This document shows positions 26,725 through 33,617 of a DNA stretch of 45,698 nt, piece by piece. The number at the start of each line of letters is the position of its first letter. Position 1 is the first letter of the stretch. Under the pieces are notes generated by a model. It worked only from the letters and a program-made list of their open reading frames with translations, was not told where the DNA came from and did not search any database. Both the position numbers and the translations under genes were made by a program. Origin of the DNA: Trichomonas tenax (taxonomy: Eukaryota > Parabasalia > Trichomonadida > Trichomonadidae); contig JALKBU010000357.1 of the NCBI GenBank assembly GCA_023091735.1, forward strand, positions 1 to 45,698, in the 5' to 3' direction.

Positions 26725-27693
26725 TTAAAAATTGTTTTCTGACAAAGGCATATTAATCTCCATTTCCTTAGGAGGCAACTTCCAAGTCTGCAGTTCTTGT
26801 GAATACTTATCCTGCATTTCCTTTAATATTTGTGGCTCATAAGGCTGCCAAGCGTACATTGCAGGTCTTTTCTCTGTGTCAGCCTTGCAGCTATCTACAT
26901 AAATTCTGAGCTTATCCGCAATTTCTTCTGTTAATGATTGTAAATCAATTTCAATTGGAAGGTTATTTGGATTAAATTCACCTCTTTGAAGGATTTCAAC
27001 AACACCAAAGAGTGCAGCAGATGGTAATTCTCTAATATCTTTAGCTAATTGATCATAATCTTTTGCATTTAATTTTCTAACTATTTTTGGCGGTGGTTTC
27101 TTTGGAGCTTCGCTTGCTTTTCTAGCTTTCTCTCTATCTTTCTTCGCATTCATATACTTAGCTTGAACTTTGGCGATCCTTTGATCGGCAACACTTGAAT
27201 GTGTATCTTTTTCTAGTTCTTGTGGATTTTTATTGAGTATTTCGAGAAGGTCACGGAACAAAAATGACATTTTCAGAGCAGATTGGTGAACAATGTGTTC
27301 GAGAGGATTGAATTTTGTTGCATTATCAATGAGCAATTTAATATCGTGGACTAATTCCGAGAAATTCATATATTGCTTATTATGGGCCTTTCTACGAATG
27401 AGGCTGAGGTCAATTGGACTCGTAATAACGTTGTAGTAGTTATAAGCATTATCAATCTCAGGATCTACTGCTCTTAAGAAGTATATTGAGCAGTCGTCGG
27501 CAATAATTCTGTCAATAATTGTCAAAATACAGGCAAAAGCTTTATCCTCGGGGCAAGTTATTTCTGGATATTCAGCCTGCTTCTCGTATGTTGTCGTAGT
27601 GTGGCCGGCGGTGACGTGCGTTGTTTTGAAAATAAGCTTCGTGTTTTGGCCGGCAACAGTCAACGGAGATAATAAAAGTTTGTAACTACTCAT
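26725..27693 (-). CDS. BET-like protein: one bromodomain plus NET domain
   Basis: Reads acetylated histones through a bromodomain and recruits partners through the extra-terminal (NET) domain. The 322-residue protein starts at ATG 27693 (MSSYKLLLSP). The bromodomain lies at about residues 50-160: VDPEIDNAYNYYNVITSPID (ZA loop and PMDL-like turn, here SPIDL), then LIDNATKFNPLEHIVHQSAL with the acetyl-lysine-contacting Asn in FN. The NET domain lies at about 215-285: YDQLAKDIRELPSAALFGVV, then NNLPIEIDLQSLTEEIADKL. The usual Trp-Pro-Phe shelf is not visible. Animal BET proteins have two bromodomains; a single one is common in protists and plants. Upstream TTTTTGTCACTTTTT lies a few bases from the ATG. 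Confidence 0.85.
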   Translation of the reverse strand: MSSYKLLLSPLTVAGQNTKLIFKTTHVTAGHTTTTYEKQAEYPEITCPEDKAFACILTIIDRIIADDCSIYFLRAVDPEIDNAYNYYNVITSPIDLSLIRRKAHNKQYMNFSELVHDIKLLIDNATKFNPLEHIVHQSALKMSFLFRDLLEILNKNPQELEKDTHSSVADQRIAKVQAKYMNAKKDREKARKASEAPKKPPPKIVRKLNAKDYDQLAKDIRELPSAALFGVVEILQRGEFNPNNLPIEIDLQSLTEEIADKLRIYVDSCKADTEKRPAMYAWQPYEPQILKEMQDKYSQELQTWKLPPKEMEINMPLSENNF

Positions 27694-27695
27694 AA

Positions 27696-27710
27696 TTTTT
27701 GTCACTTTTT
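27696..27710 (-). promoter_or_regulatory. AAAAAGTGACAAAAA element of the bromodomain gene
   Basis: TTTTTGTCACTTTTT lies immediately before the ATG at 27693 of the minus-strand gene. TTGTCACTTTT strings also lie next to the ATG at 32284, upstream of 26023 and, weaker, before 10382. Confidence 0.4.
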
Positions 27711-28041
27711 AATTTTCAGCTATTTTTCCAGAAATAAAATCAACAATTTTAAACATCACCACTATACTAAACACATTTCGCAATATATAACCCTAAGAGA
27801 TTAGCCTCCAAACACATATTTTTATTAATTCATCAAATATATCTCGAAAAAACTATTTGAAATTCCTATAACTCGTACACATATATTGAAATACATGAAA
27901 ACTATAAATTCTTATATCTTAAATTTTATTATTATAGTCATAGAAATAAAGCAAACTATGAATTTGTAAAAAACAAAGCATTTGAAGAATTGGTATAGTG
28001 TATATCTATTCGCCAACATTTACATATAACTTACAAGATAA
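27711..28041. other. AT-rich spacer
   Basis: About 330 bases between two minus-strand genes. I see no gene and no clear repeat. Confidence 0.4.
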
Positions 28042-29007
28042 TTAAATTAATAAACACGTCTTATTAACATATTTGAACTCAGGTCCCATCGAGATCAAAA
28101 ATCCCGTTGGATCGAAGTTATTCGGTGTGGTGTCGAACCTAACCTTAACGTCTGGAGGTTCTATGAGCATCCATTGGTATGGTACTTCTGTATTGATTCT
28201 TGTCGATAAAAGCTTATGCATCAGTGAGTAGTTCGGTGTGTCTTTGTATCCTAATGACTCTATGTGTTTCGCTATCTCGATGAATTCCGGACCAAGTGGA
28301 TTCACGATCAAATGAAGTGGAAATTCAGTCTTCATGTTAGTAAGCTTATCAACAGGATCTTTGAGAGTCCATGGAAGCTTGAACTCAGTCAGATGCATCA
28401 CTGAATACACCCAAGATATTAAATCATCTCTACGTGATAATTCTACATGCGTGTGGGCATTAGCTGATGCGTAGTAAGGGCTCCATGCAACTTTAACGAA
28501 CTCTCTTGGTTCCAAATGATTTCCATCCTTATCACAGTATTGTTTTGATATTCCAAAGTCAAGCAGTGCGAGTGGAAAAGATCCTCCATATCGGACAACG
28601 AAGTTCTGCGGCTTGATATCGCGATGAATATAACCTGCTTTGTGTAAATGCTCAATACAGCTCAACATATCATCAGCGAGCTTATATACATACATGATAT
28701 GAAACTCGTGTCTTGGCATTTTCTCTATCACGTAACTTAAGGCTGGCCCGCACAATTCCATGACTAAATAGGCATAATTACCGTCTCTTCCTGATGTTAT
28801 TAGCTTTGGAAATCTGTCAGAATTACTGACACGCTTCATAACAGTAATTTCGAATTCGAGTGTTCTGATTTTCGCATCTAAAGGTTCGATTTTCATAGCG
28901 TAAAGCTGATCTTCACCGGTGGATCTCACCATATAAACATCTCCGAAGCCTCCGTGGCCAATTGGTTCCACGATTTTGTAGAATCCGATGACGGTTCCAG
29001 GCTTCAT
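28042..29007 (-). CDS. Casein kinase 1 family protein kinase
   Basis: Ser/Thr kinase of the CK1 (or tau-tubulin kinase-like) group. The 321-residue protein is almost all kinase domain. The glycine loop is IGHGGFGDVYMV, the Lys is YAMKIEP, the catalytic loop is HRDIKPQNFVV, and the metal motif is LLDFGISK (DFG). CK1-type features follow: a segment ending in SPYYASANAH in place of the usual APE activation-segment end, and SRRDDLISWVYSVMHL. All catalytic residues are present. The start is ATG 29007 (MKPGTVIGFYKIVE); an extension to a TTG at 29085 would run through the promoter elements and is not credible. Divergent with the TPR gene. Confidence 0.92.
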   Translation of the reverse strand: MKPGTVIGFYKIVEPIGHGGFGDVYMVRSTGEDQLYAMKIEPLDAKIRTLEFEITVMKRVSNSDRFPKLITSGRDGNYAYLVMELCGPALSYVIEKMPRHEFHIMYVYKLADDMLSCIEHLHKAGYIHRDIKPQNFVVRYGGSFPLALLDFGISKQYCDKDGNHLEPREFVKVAWSPYYASANAHTHVELSRRDDLISWVYSVMHLTEFKLPWTLKDPVDKLTNMKTEFPLHLIVNPLGPEFIEIAKHIESLGYKDTPNYSLMHKLLSTRINTEVPYQWMLIEPPDVKVRFDTTPNNFDPTGFLISMGPEFKYVNKTCLLI

Positions 29008-29025
29008 ATAAGTTGTGAAATGCTG

Positions 29026-29039
29026 TTTGACATGTAAAA
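29026..29039 (+). promoter_or_regulatory. TTTGACATGTAAAA element in divergent promoter
   Basis: First of two ACATGT-core elements between the divergent CK1 (ATG 29007) and TPR (ATG 29097) genes. In this orientation it lies 57 bases before the TPR start; read on the other strand it lies 18 bases before the CK1 start. Confidence 0.5.
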
Positions 29040-29074
29040 AAATTTTTTTCGTTGAGTTGGCAAAACAGATGAAA

Positions 29075-29087
29075 TTACATGTCAAAA
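29075..29087 (-). promoter_or_regulatory. TTTTGACATGTAA element in divergent promoter
   Basis: Second ACATGT element, facing opposite to the one at 29026. It lies 67 bases before the CK1 ATG on the minus strand and nine bases before ATG 29097 of the TPR gene. It contains an ATG at 29079 in the TPR frame, which I take as part of the element rather than the start. Confidence 0.5.
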
Positions 29088-29096
29088 TTATCTAAA

Positions 29097-29807
29097 ATGA
29101 TTAATGATAACAAAGCATATTTACTGAGATTGAAAGCGGCCTCGCGTCTGAAAAGCATACCAAAGGATGAATACAAGGCAAAGTATATCCTTGACGCGAG
29201 TACATCAAAGCAAGCGCTTCATTTTGAGTCAGAATTCAATCGAAACTATAAACAGATATTATCGCAGGCTTCTGCTTCAATGAGAGAAGGTAATTATGAG
29301 AATGCAGTCCATTTATTTACAAATCTGCTGAAAATCAATCCAAGTGATTATAACGTACTTATCGATCGAGCCAAATGTTTCCATAAACTGAAAAAATCTA
29401 AACTGGCGTTGAAAGATTTGGACACTATTCTCTTTAAAGAACAAAATCATCCACGAGCACTGCTTGCAAAGGCTGAATTACTTTATGATATCGAAGACTT
29501 CTCTTCTGCACTAACTTTCTTCCAGGCTGGATATAATATCAGGAAAGATATGACAGCTTTCTCTGTTGGCATCGAAAAAACAAGAAAATCGATGGAAACA
29601 TCTCATTCTCAGACTTTAATTCAGCCTGATCAACTGCTTGCAAATGCTTCGAAGAGGCAAGAAGTATTAGGTGACTTAAACATCGATTATCATTTTTTGA
29701 ATGAATTTGAAACAAATCATCCAACAAATTCAGCTATAAGTCAACAAGTTCATGAACTTCTATCATACATTGAACAACAGAATGAGTTTCTCATCAAAAG
29801 TACATAA
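29097..29807 (+). CDS. ODAD4/TTC25-like TPR protein (outer dynein arm docking)
   Basis: TTC25/ODAD4 is part of the machinery that docks outer dynein arms on axonemal doublets. The protein (236 residues from ATG 29097; 242 if ATG 29079 is used) has three consecutive TPRs: SMREGNYENAVHLFTNLLKI, LIDRAKCFHKLKKSKLALKD and ALLAKAELLYDIEDFSSALT. A family-typical stretch follows: FQAGYNIRKDMTAFSVGIEK resembles the post-TPR segment of TTC25 (GYKLRPD and FRVGI), and QEVLGDLNIDYHFLNEF resembles its LLGEL-x-D-x-x-YLE segment. The protein stops there, so it is far shorter than animal TTC25 and lacks the C-terminal TPR block. It fits a flagellate with motile axonemes. A generic TPR protein is the alternative. 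Confidence 0.7.
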   Translation: MINDNKAYLLRLKAASRLKSIPKDEYKAKYILDASTSKQALHFESEFNRNYKQILSQASASMREGNYENAVHLFTNLLKINPSDYNVLIDRAKCFHKLKKSKLALKDLDTILFKEQNHPRALLAKAELLYDIEDFSSALTFFQAGYNIRKDMTAFSVGIEKTRKSMETSHSQTLIQPDQLLANASKRQEVLGDLNIDYHFLNEFETNHPTNSAISQQVHELLSYIEQQNEFLIKST

Positions 29808-30142
29808 TGTTTGTTATATATTTTATATTATTGTTTGAATTCGGTTAAATACTATAGTAATCAATCTTCTTTTGGAAACTATACATGATTTTTTTAATTC
29901 CATTCTGAATGAAAAAATTCAATATAAAAATTTGTAGTTTTTTTGCTTATGCGCATGTAATATATTCGATAGGAATATATTTGGCTTTGATCACGATCAA
30001 ATATAAACGATTTCATAATTTAATATTTGAAATTTTCGATTAAATTCTTGATGTGAAGACAAAAGAATAGATAGGAAAAGCTACTTAATGCAAAATCAAT
30101 TGGAATGGCTCAATATTTTGGAAAACAAAAAATTATACAGAA
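29808..30142. other. AT-rich spacer between convergent genes
   Basis: About 335 bases after the TPR gene and before the end of the minus-strand secreted protein gene. No gene or repeat seen. Confidence 0.4.
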
Positions 30143-30523
30143 TTAAACATATGTCGTATATCCAGAATATGCTGTGATGTTAAATCCTTCAACGCCGCAT
30201 ATGTTATTAATTGTTTGCTGTTTTTTAACGATATTCTTTTCATCAACAAGTTTCTGATATAAATGTTCAGCTTTTTCGCGTTCCAATCTCGTATTGATGA
30301 GAATCAGCTTTAAATTATCCAATTCAATCTGCTTTTCATCGGACTGAATTTCCAAAAATGCGTTTTCGTTGATCCTTCTGAACTCATCTATCTCCGATTT
30401 AAGTTTTGAGCATCTTTCGATCGACACAATGTCAGAGTCTGTCGCGAAAGAAGACCAAACAGGAGGCAACATTAAAAATAAAAAGTGCCACAACAGTGAT
30501 AACAAAACATTTCGAACGCTCAT
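30143..30523 (-). CDS. Small secreted or membrane-anchored coiled-coil protein (126 aa)
   Basis: The frame starts at ATG 30523. Residues 1-25 form a signal peptide or anchor (NVLLSLLWHFLFLMLPPVW). A heptad-rich helix follows at about 35-105 (KLKSEIDEFRRINENAFLEI, NTRLEREKAEHLYQKLVDEK). The tail has one Cys and ends in GYTTYV. No known family. It lies head-to-head with the glycosyltransferase frame and overlaps the open 5' part of that frame, so the two genes share or compete for the same 5' region. Confidence 0.55.
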   Translation of the reverse strand: MSVRNVLLSLLWHFLFLMLPPVWSSFATDSDIVSIERCSKLKSEIDEFRRINENAFLEIQSDEKQIELDNLKLILINTRLEREKAEHLYQKLVDEKNIVKKQQTINNICGVEGFNITAYSGYTTYV

Positions 30524-31773
30524 TTAGCGAGAAATCTTCAGCTGCCGTCCTTTTTTTTAGTATATTATCATGCATCATCATACGAACTTTCTATTCAACA
30601 AATGATTTAGAATACGCATGCGATTTAATCTATGATGTTCCTATATTTCCCCCTGTTTGGTTTTACGAATTACCATACACTAGCTTAGAGCGTTATGAAG
30701 ACTATGCTGATAAGAAATGGCTCAAAAACTTACTTATTACAAAAGGCAATTTTAAGTTACAAGCAGGAGTGAATCCTGCATGTTCAACGAAATCAATAGT
30801 ATACGTAGGAACGTTTGATAATGCATATCTTGGATATTACCCATGCGTAGATAAACATCAAATTATTTTTCAAAAACAGCAACGATTCACGAATAAATCC
30901 CTTCACGTTGTAGGAAATTACGAAATTGGTGTATTCTATGTTCAACTATTTTGGCAATGGGGTCATATTATTCACGATTTTGCTTCAAGTATGTTATATT
31001 TACCGAAAGATCTATGGAAAAAGCATTTCGTTATACTTCCTACTCCAGTAGGTTTTGATATAACAAAGAATTGGCTTGAGTTTTTAGGCTTTAAGGCGAA
31101 TTTATTGAAGCTAAAGAAAGATGAACAAGTGTTTGTAAAAAAGCTATATTTCGTTACAGGATGTGAGATGGCGCACTCTGTGACTATTGGTGGACTGAGG
31201 AAGGTCCGTGAATATGTGCATAAGAAATTAAACCTCACAAACATCAAACCAACAAAGTTTTGCGCATTCAATAGAAATACAAAATGGAAAACAATTAAAA
31301 ACTTCACGCAGCTCTGTAGTGCACTTCAAAAAGATGTGAAAATAGATAAAGGACAGAAATGGGTATGCGGTGTTCCTCAAGTATCAACAATAGAGAAATC
31401 AGCGAAGGAATGGCAAGACATTAAAGTTCTCGTTGCTCCTTGTGGCTCGCAAGTTTATAACACGATATATATGCAAGAAAACACAGGTATGCTCCTATTT
31501 TACGGCAAGAATGATAAACCAAACACAATGCTATGTTTATCTCTAAAACTGTATTTGCTCGGAATCTCATTCCCATATCCAGCAAATCAAGAATTCCATT
31601 TCCAATTGGATATTCCAAAAGTTGTTGAATACGCGAGAAGAGTTGTTTATATCGTTAACCACCACAAATGGGATTCCATTGCAAATACAAGACCTGCTTT
31701 CTGGCCTGGAAAAGACTATAATGATACTGAAATTGTTAAATTTAATTTCACAGAAAAGAAAATTCATGTTTGA
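30406..31773 (+). CDS. GT61-type (DUF563) glycosyltransferase-like protein; no ATG start
   Basis: Resembles family GT61 enzymes (plant and fungal xylosyl/arabinosyl transferases and eukaryotic EOGT relatives), type II membrane proteins of the ER/Golgi. Visible motifs are NYEIGVFYVQLFWQWGHIIH (the family's N-terminal catalytic block), VTGCEMAHSVTIGGLRKVRE, KFCAFNRNTKWKTI, and VLVAPCGSQVYNTIYM as the nucleotide-sugar binding block. A signal-anchor (AAVLFFSILSCIIIRTFY) lies near 30540-30597. The frame is open from 30406 but only through TTG; the first in-frame ATG, at 30991, is well inside the domain. An ATG at 30430 in another frame runs 32 codons to TAG 30526. So the start is missing, or reached by a frameshift, an unseen exon or a non-ATG codon. 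The 5' part also overlaps the minus-strand gene ending at 30523. Confidence 0.7.
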   Translation: MSIFRSTQCQSLSRKKTKQEATLKIKSATTVITKHFERSFSEKSSAAVLFFSILSCIIIRTFYSTNDLEYACDLIYDVPIFPPVWFYELPYTSLERYEDYADKKWLKNLLITKGNFKLQAGVNPACSTKSIVYVGTFDNAYLGYYPCVDKHQIIFQKQQRFTNKSLHVVGNYEIGVFYVQLFWQWGHIIHDFASSMLYLPKDLWKKHFVILPTPVGFDITKNWLEFLGFKANLLKLKKDEQVFVKKLYFVTGCEMAHSVTIGGLRKVREYVHKKLNLTNIKPTKFCAFNRNTKWKTIKNFTQLCSALQKDVKIDKGQKWVCGVPQVSTIEKSAKEWQDIKVLVAPCGSQVYNTIYMQENTGMLLFYGKNDKPNTMLCLSLKLYLLGISFPYPANQEFHFQLDIPKVVEYARRVVYIVNHHKWDSIANTRPAFWPGKDYNDTEIVKFNFTEKKIHV

Positions 31774-32017
31774 TTTGTTTGCTATGTTCGAATTTATTAG
31801 TATTAAATCATTCTATCAATTTTAAAAAATACTCTGATATAGATATATGTTAGCATAGCATATAATAGACATAAAGAAGTATATATGTTTTTTTGATCTG
31901 GATGAGACTGATATTGTAATTTTAAAAATGAAATGTTATATTAATTTAAAACATTTAGTTTCTATAAACAGTATTGAAATCTATATATAAAAATCGTATT
32001 TGCCAATGAAAAATAGC
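31774..32017. other. AT-rich spacer between convergent genes
   Basis: Nothing recognised between the GT61-like gene and the end of the small membrane protein gene. Confidence 0.3.
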
Positions 32018-32284
32018 TTATTTCTCGCTTGTTCCGCGCTCTGCAATTGTAAAGTCCATCTTTGTTTCTGTTTCAGCGATATCAAACATTGGTGACACCG
32101 AGGTAATATGTTTCATTATTCTTCTGAGATGGAATCCGTAGAATGCGAGAAGAACACCCAAAGAAAGGAACATAATGATCATTGCTATGGGATGTCCACC
32201 AGCGGATGAAAACGAAACTATTTTCACTGATGCATCTTCAGGCAGTTCTGCAGCTACCATAGAAAAAATCCAAAAAAGAAACAT
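32018..32284 (-). CDS. Small type I membrane protein (88 aa)
   Basis: The frame starts at ATG 32284 (a TTG at 32296 would be a longer start, but the ATG begins the signal peptide directly). Residues 1-14 are a signal peptide (MFLFWIFSMVAAEL). A short ectodomain follows with SSAGGHP, then a membrane span at about 35-56 (IAMIIMFLSLGVLLAFYGF), and a basic then acidic cytosolic tail. Such tiny signal-span-tail proteins occur next to larger surface proteins in trichomonads, but I recognise no family. Upstream elements AAAAGTGACAATT and ATTTTGACATGTAAA support a real gene. Confidence 0.6.
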   Translation of the reverse strand: MFLFWIFSMVAAELPEDASVKIVSFSSAGGHPIAMIIMFLSLGVLLAFYGFHLRRIMKHITSVSPMFDIAETETKMDFTIAERGTSEK

Positions 32285-32287
32285 TTT

Positions 32288-32335
32288 AATTGTCACTTTT
32301 ATTGAAATATATCACCAATCATTTTGACATGTAAA
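32288..32335 (-). promoter_or_regulatory. Paired upstream elements of the small membrane protein gene
   Basis: TAATTGTCACTTTTATT (32288-32304) adjoins the ATG, and ATTTTGACATGTAAA (32321-32335) lies further upstream. The second is oriented away from the gene when compared with the 14-3-3 and TAF5 cases, though its ACATGT core is palindromic. Confidence 0.45.
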
Positions 32336-32606
32336 CTATTAACCTTATGCCTTATTCTTCACTATTTTTTATCTTCTGTTGCTTATATCTTAGCATCTCC
32401 TATATGCACATATCATAATACTACATTGGAATATATTGACATCATTTAGCTGAATAAAACAATTAGACATTTCAAATTATAGATATAAAATATGAATATT
32501 CATGTTTTGCTTAGTTTATATGCTTGGATATTAAAGAAAATTATAGTATTGGTGATTACTTGTTGAAATATGCATATTTGAAGATACAAGATGAAGAAAG
32601 AATATA
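32336..32606. other. Intergenic region between divergent genes
   Basis: AT-rich; no gene recognised. Together with its flanking elements it forms a divergent promoter region for the genes at 32284 and 32702. Confidence 0.35.
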
Positions 32607-32621
32607 TTTTTGCCATGTAAA
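32607..32621 (+). promoter_or_regulatory. TTTTTGCCATGTAAA element
   Basis: Lies 80 bases before ATG 32702. It differs from the TTTTTGCCGTGTAAA element before 10382 by one base. Confidence 0.4.
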
Positions 32622-32701
32622 TGTAAATTGTCAGAAATGAAAAACAGCCGTTTTCTTTTACAAACTAACAGAGCTGTTCAATTTCAAAATTATAAAAAAT
32701 C

Positions 32702-33229
32702 ATGAGTGTTGATCAAAACTCAGTTATTATGAAAGCAATGGAAACCCACAAAAAGGTACAGGAACTCACAGAGGCAAACAACAAACTTAGACAGCAAATT
32801 CAAGACAGACAAGAAATTTTCGAGCGTCTTTCTCAATTAACTTTATCATCCGCTGCACTTTTAAGCTCAGTAGATAGTTCAGCCTCAGTTACAGAGATGT
32901 CATCCCTCAAATGCCTCGCAAAGCTTGAGGAATCATCAGCTGTCAACGGAGAAGACGACAAGAAGGACGATGACGACCAGGTTAAGCTCATCATCGGAAA
33001 GTATCTCAACCATTTACTCGTTAAACTCGTCGACTTCGCTGAAAAGAATCCAGAACAGATCGATATCTTGGGAATGCAGGACATTGAAGAAGGAATGGCA
33101 GAACTTTACCACTTCGCTGAGGATAGAGGTATCATCCCAGAAACAAAGCCAACAGAAGGCTGGAAGCAGAGTGTTGCTATTCACCAACAGCTTTTCGAGA
33201 AGCTTAAGTCTATCATGAGTACTAATTAA
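32702..33229 (+). CDS. Coiled-coil protein of unknown function (175 aa)
   Basis: Begins with ATG 32702 (MSVDQNSVIMKAMETHKKVQ). Residues about 8-48 are a coiled coil (LTEANNKLRQQIQDRQEIFE). Ser-rich and acidic stretches follow (ESSAVNGEDDKKDDDDQ). The C-terminal helical domain, about 92-172, has the segment GKYLNHLLVKLVDFAEKNPE. There is no signal peptide or membrane span. The third base of many codons is C or G (CTC, ATC, AAG), as in the more strongly expressed genes here. Family not recognised. Confidence 0.7.
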   Translation: MSVDQNSVIMKAMETHKKVQELTEANNKLRQQIQDRQEIFERLSQLTLSSAALLSSVDSSASVTEMSSLKCLAKLEESSAVNGEDDKKDDDDQVKLIIGKYLNHLLVKLVDFAEKNPEQIDILGMQDIEEGMAELYHFAEDRGIIPETKPTEGWKQSVAIHQQLFEKLKSIMSTN

Positions 33230-33617
33230 ATAAATTGATGATTGCTGATGATTTGATATTTTAATTACATCTTTTTTTTATAATATTTTTTTTTTTTCTA
33301 TTCAAGAGTTTAACACGGCAGGAAACAATTCAGTTCGTATCCAACATTTGATTCACGTGATTAAGTTAGTTATATGAAAAATATTTCATATGTTTGAATA
33401 ATTCCTCAAAATTTAACATCTAAGAAATTCAAAATTAAAATCATTGAGTGCAGAACTAGGACTATTATAAAAAGTGAAATAATGGTGATATATTGCTACT
33501 CTAAGCAAAAAATTAAATATTTTAACTTTAAAATAGTCAAAACAAACTTGTTTATGTATAGAGAAATGCAAAATATTAAGAGGTGTGTCATTGGTAATAT
33601 AAAATGATAAATAAATT
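33230..33617. other. AT-rich spacer between convergent genes
   Basis: No gene recognised. Contains long T runs near 33271-33298. Confidence 0.4.

Noticed and set aside
29079..29096. ATG 29079 as start of the TPR protein
   Set aside because: It lies inside the ACATGT element of the divergent promoter; ATG 29097 follows six codons later.
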